DNA of 64,000 bases from DATKAS01 sp963733765. Its GTDB lineage: Bacteria > Actinomycetota > Acidimicrobiia > Acidimicrobiales > DATKAS01. Every line of letters begins with the position of its first letter. Position 1 is the first letter of the stretch. The notes beneath the pieces were generated by a model. That model worked only from the letters and a program-made list of their open reading frames with translations, was not told the origin of the DNA and ran no database searches. The DNA lies in the NCBI GenBank assembly GCA_963733765.1, contig CAVTEI010000003.1, positions 682,001 to 746,000 of the forward strand, written 5' to 3'. The position numbers and the translations under genes were made by a program. This document shows, piece after piece, positions 63,263 to 64,000 of this stretch.

Positions 63263-64000
63263 TCAGCGCGCCGGCTTGACGCCAGCGACGAGGTGACAGA
63301 CGAAGGGCAACTGGAGCTCACCCGAGTTCGTCACGTGAGGGTCGAACACGTCGTGGGCGGCCTCCCGGATCTGCCGGTAGTCCTCCTCGGTGATCCGATC
63401 GATCAGCGGGGTCGATTCGATCTCAGCGCTCACCGCCGCGTCGATCGACGCGAACCGGGCGATGCCCGTCGCCGTCCTCGTCAAGGAGACGTCGAGCCCT
63501 GCGGCTTCGAAGACCGACGCGACGTCCCGGACCTCGCCGCACGAGAAGTACGTGCTCATGAGCGACATCGCCTCGGGTCCGACGAAGCCGGCCACCATGT
63601 TGACGAACGGCGCGTAGGCAGGCTGCTCGTGCAGTGCCGCCGGCACGACGAGCGCCACAGTTCCTCCCGTCGATACGACCCGACGCATCTCGCTTACCGC
63701 GCCGACACGGTCGGGGAAGAACATCAGCGCCATCTGGCAGACGGCGACGTCGAACTCGCCGTCGGGAAACGGCAGCGCGGACGACGTCGCCCTGGCGGAA
63801 GTCGATGTCGGGAGCGACCCGTCGAGCAACGGTGAGCATCGCCTCGTTGAGGTCGACACCGACGACACTGCCGTCAGGGCCGATCATCTCCGCGGCAGCA
63901 CGAGCGACGACGCCGGTTCCGCACGCCACGTCGAGCACCGAGTGCCCCTTTTGCACTCCGGCGAACTCGAGGAGCCGCGGTGCCCACTCGGCGAACAGCG
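63263..64000 (-). CDS. SAM-dependent methyltransferase (5' end outside; one frameshift)
   Basis: At least 245 residues; the frame is open to the window edge, where FAEWAPRLLEFA is read. Motif I is SVLDVACGTGVVARAAAEMI and motif II SVVGVDLNEAMLTVARRVAP. An extra base near 63780 separates FRQGDVV from ALPFPDGEFDVAVCQMALMF. The remainder (MRRVVSTGGTVALVVPAALH to the end) fits UbiE/arsenite-methyltransferase-like enzymes, but there is no CxxC typical of arsenite forms. Substrate unknown. Confidence 0.84.

Overview
The window is high-GC, gene-dense chromosomal DNA of an actinobacterium. Actinobacterial marks are CrgA beside a PASTA-domain Ser/Thr kinase and a class B penicillin-binding protein, a DUF3499 protein, a 13E12-type DUF222/HNH endonuclease, mycothiol-associated enzyme families (Rv2466c-like DsbA protein, maleylpyruvate-isomerase-like protein), many GTG starts and probable leaderless transcripts. 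A secreted SGNH protein with repeated GYW(L/I) units is a style I associate with Acidimicrobiia; that placement is inference. pbpA-pknB-trpG-crgA and rpsF-ssb-rpsR-rplI-dnaB both lie near oriC in many actinobacteria, so an origin-proximal position is likely, although neither dnaA nor oriC is present.

Layout. 0-4 kb: cell-wall/division cluster (pbpA end, pknB, trpG/pabA, crgA). 4-10 kb: lipid and acyl-CoA genes (thiolase, acyl-CoA ligase) and a secreted SGNH protein. 9.6-15 kb: pirin, MarR, class III aminotransferase, lon, lysozyme-like lipoprotein. 15-25 kb: redox and transport genes (FAD reductase, EamA, LLM flavin oxidoreductase, MFS, zinc alcohol dehydrogenase), fatty-acid desaturase facing PaaX, PAS-GAF-GGDEF diguanylate cyclase. 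25-33 kb: accessory stretch with tRNA-Ala, a truncated GNAT gene, phytanoyl dioxygenase, DUF222/HNH, lipoprotein, YqeY and an SRPBCC-ArsR-SnoaL operon. 33-37.5 kb: minus-strand sulfur/thiol operon (MBL-rhodanese, Rv2466c-like, MetY, CoA-binding protein, PemK-like). 37.5-46 kb: RNA methyltransferase, DUF3499, a translationally coupled GH63-like/amidase/methyltransferase operon, an alpha/beta hydrolase and a TetR-controlled operon. 46-50 kb: META lipoprotein, Ppx/GppA, Lrp-like protein, tryptophan 2,3-dioxygenase, DUF983. 50-56 kb: rpsF-ssb-rpsR-rplI and dnaB carrying two inteins. 56-64 kb: HAD hydrolase, TauE/SafE transporter, UDP-xylose pathway pair (Ugd, Uxs), ArsR, MetE-like protein and a partial methyltransferase.

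About 18 genes only make sense if one or more single-base indels are allowed; nearly all are apparent +1 insertions. They include ssb, whose EEEPF tail is out of frame in the sequence as given. Reading errors are the most economical explanation, so I annotate the restored extents and give the break points.

No gap between genes exceeds 300 bp. The longest are 14510-14775 and 58163-58444. The most interesting items are the two inteins in dnaB (one with an apparently decayed endonuclease), tandem operators whose cores equal those of the Tn10 tet operators over a probably leaderless tetR promoter, a palindromic operator shared by two lipid/redox promoters, a hairpin with a CCG loop in the rpsF leader, and an S18 protein with a DRG-repeat/acidic tail.
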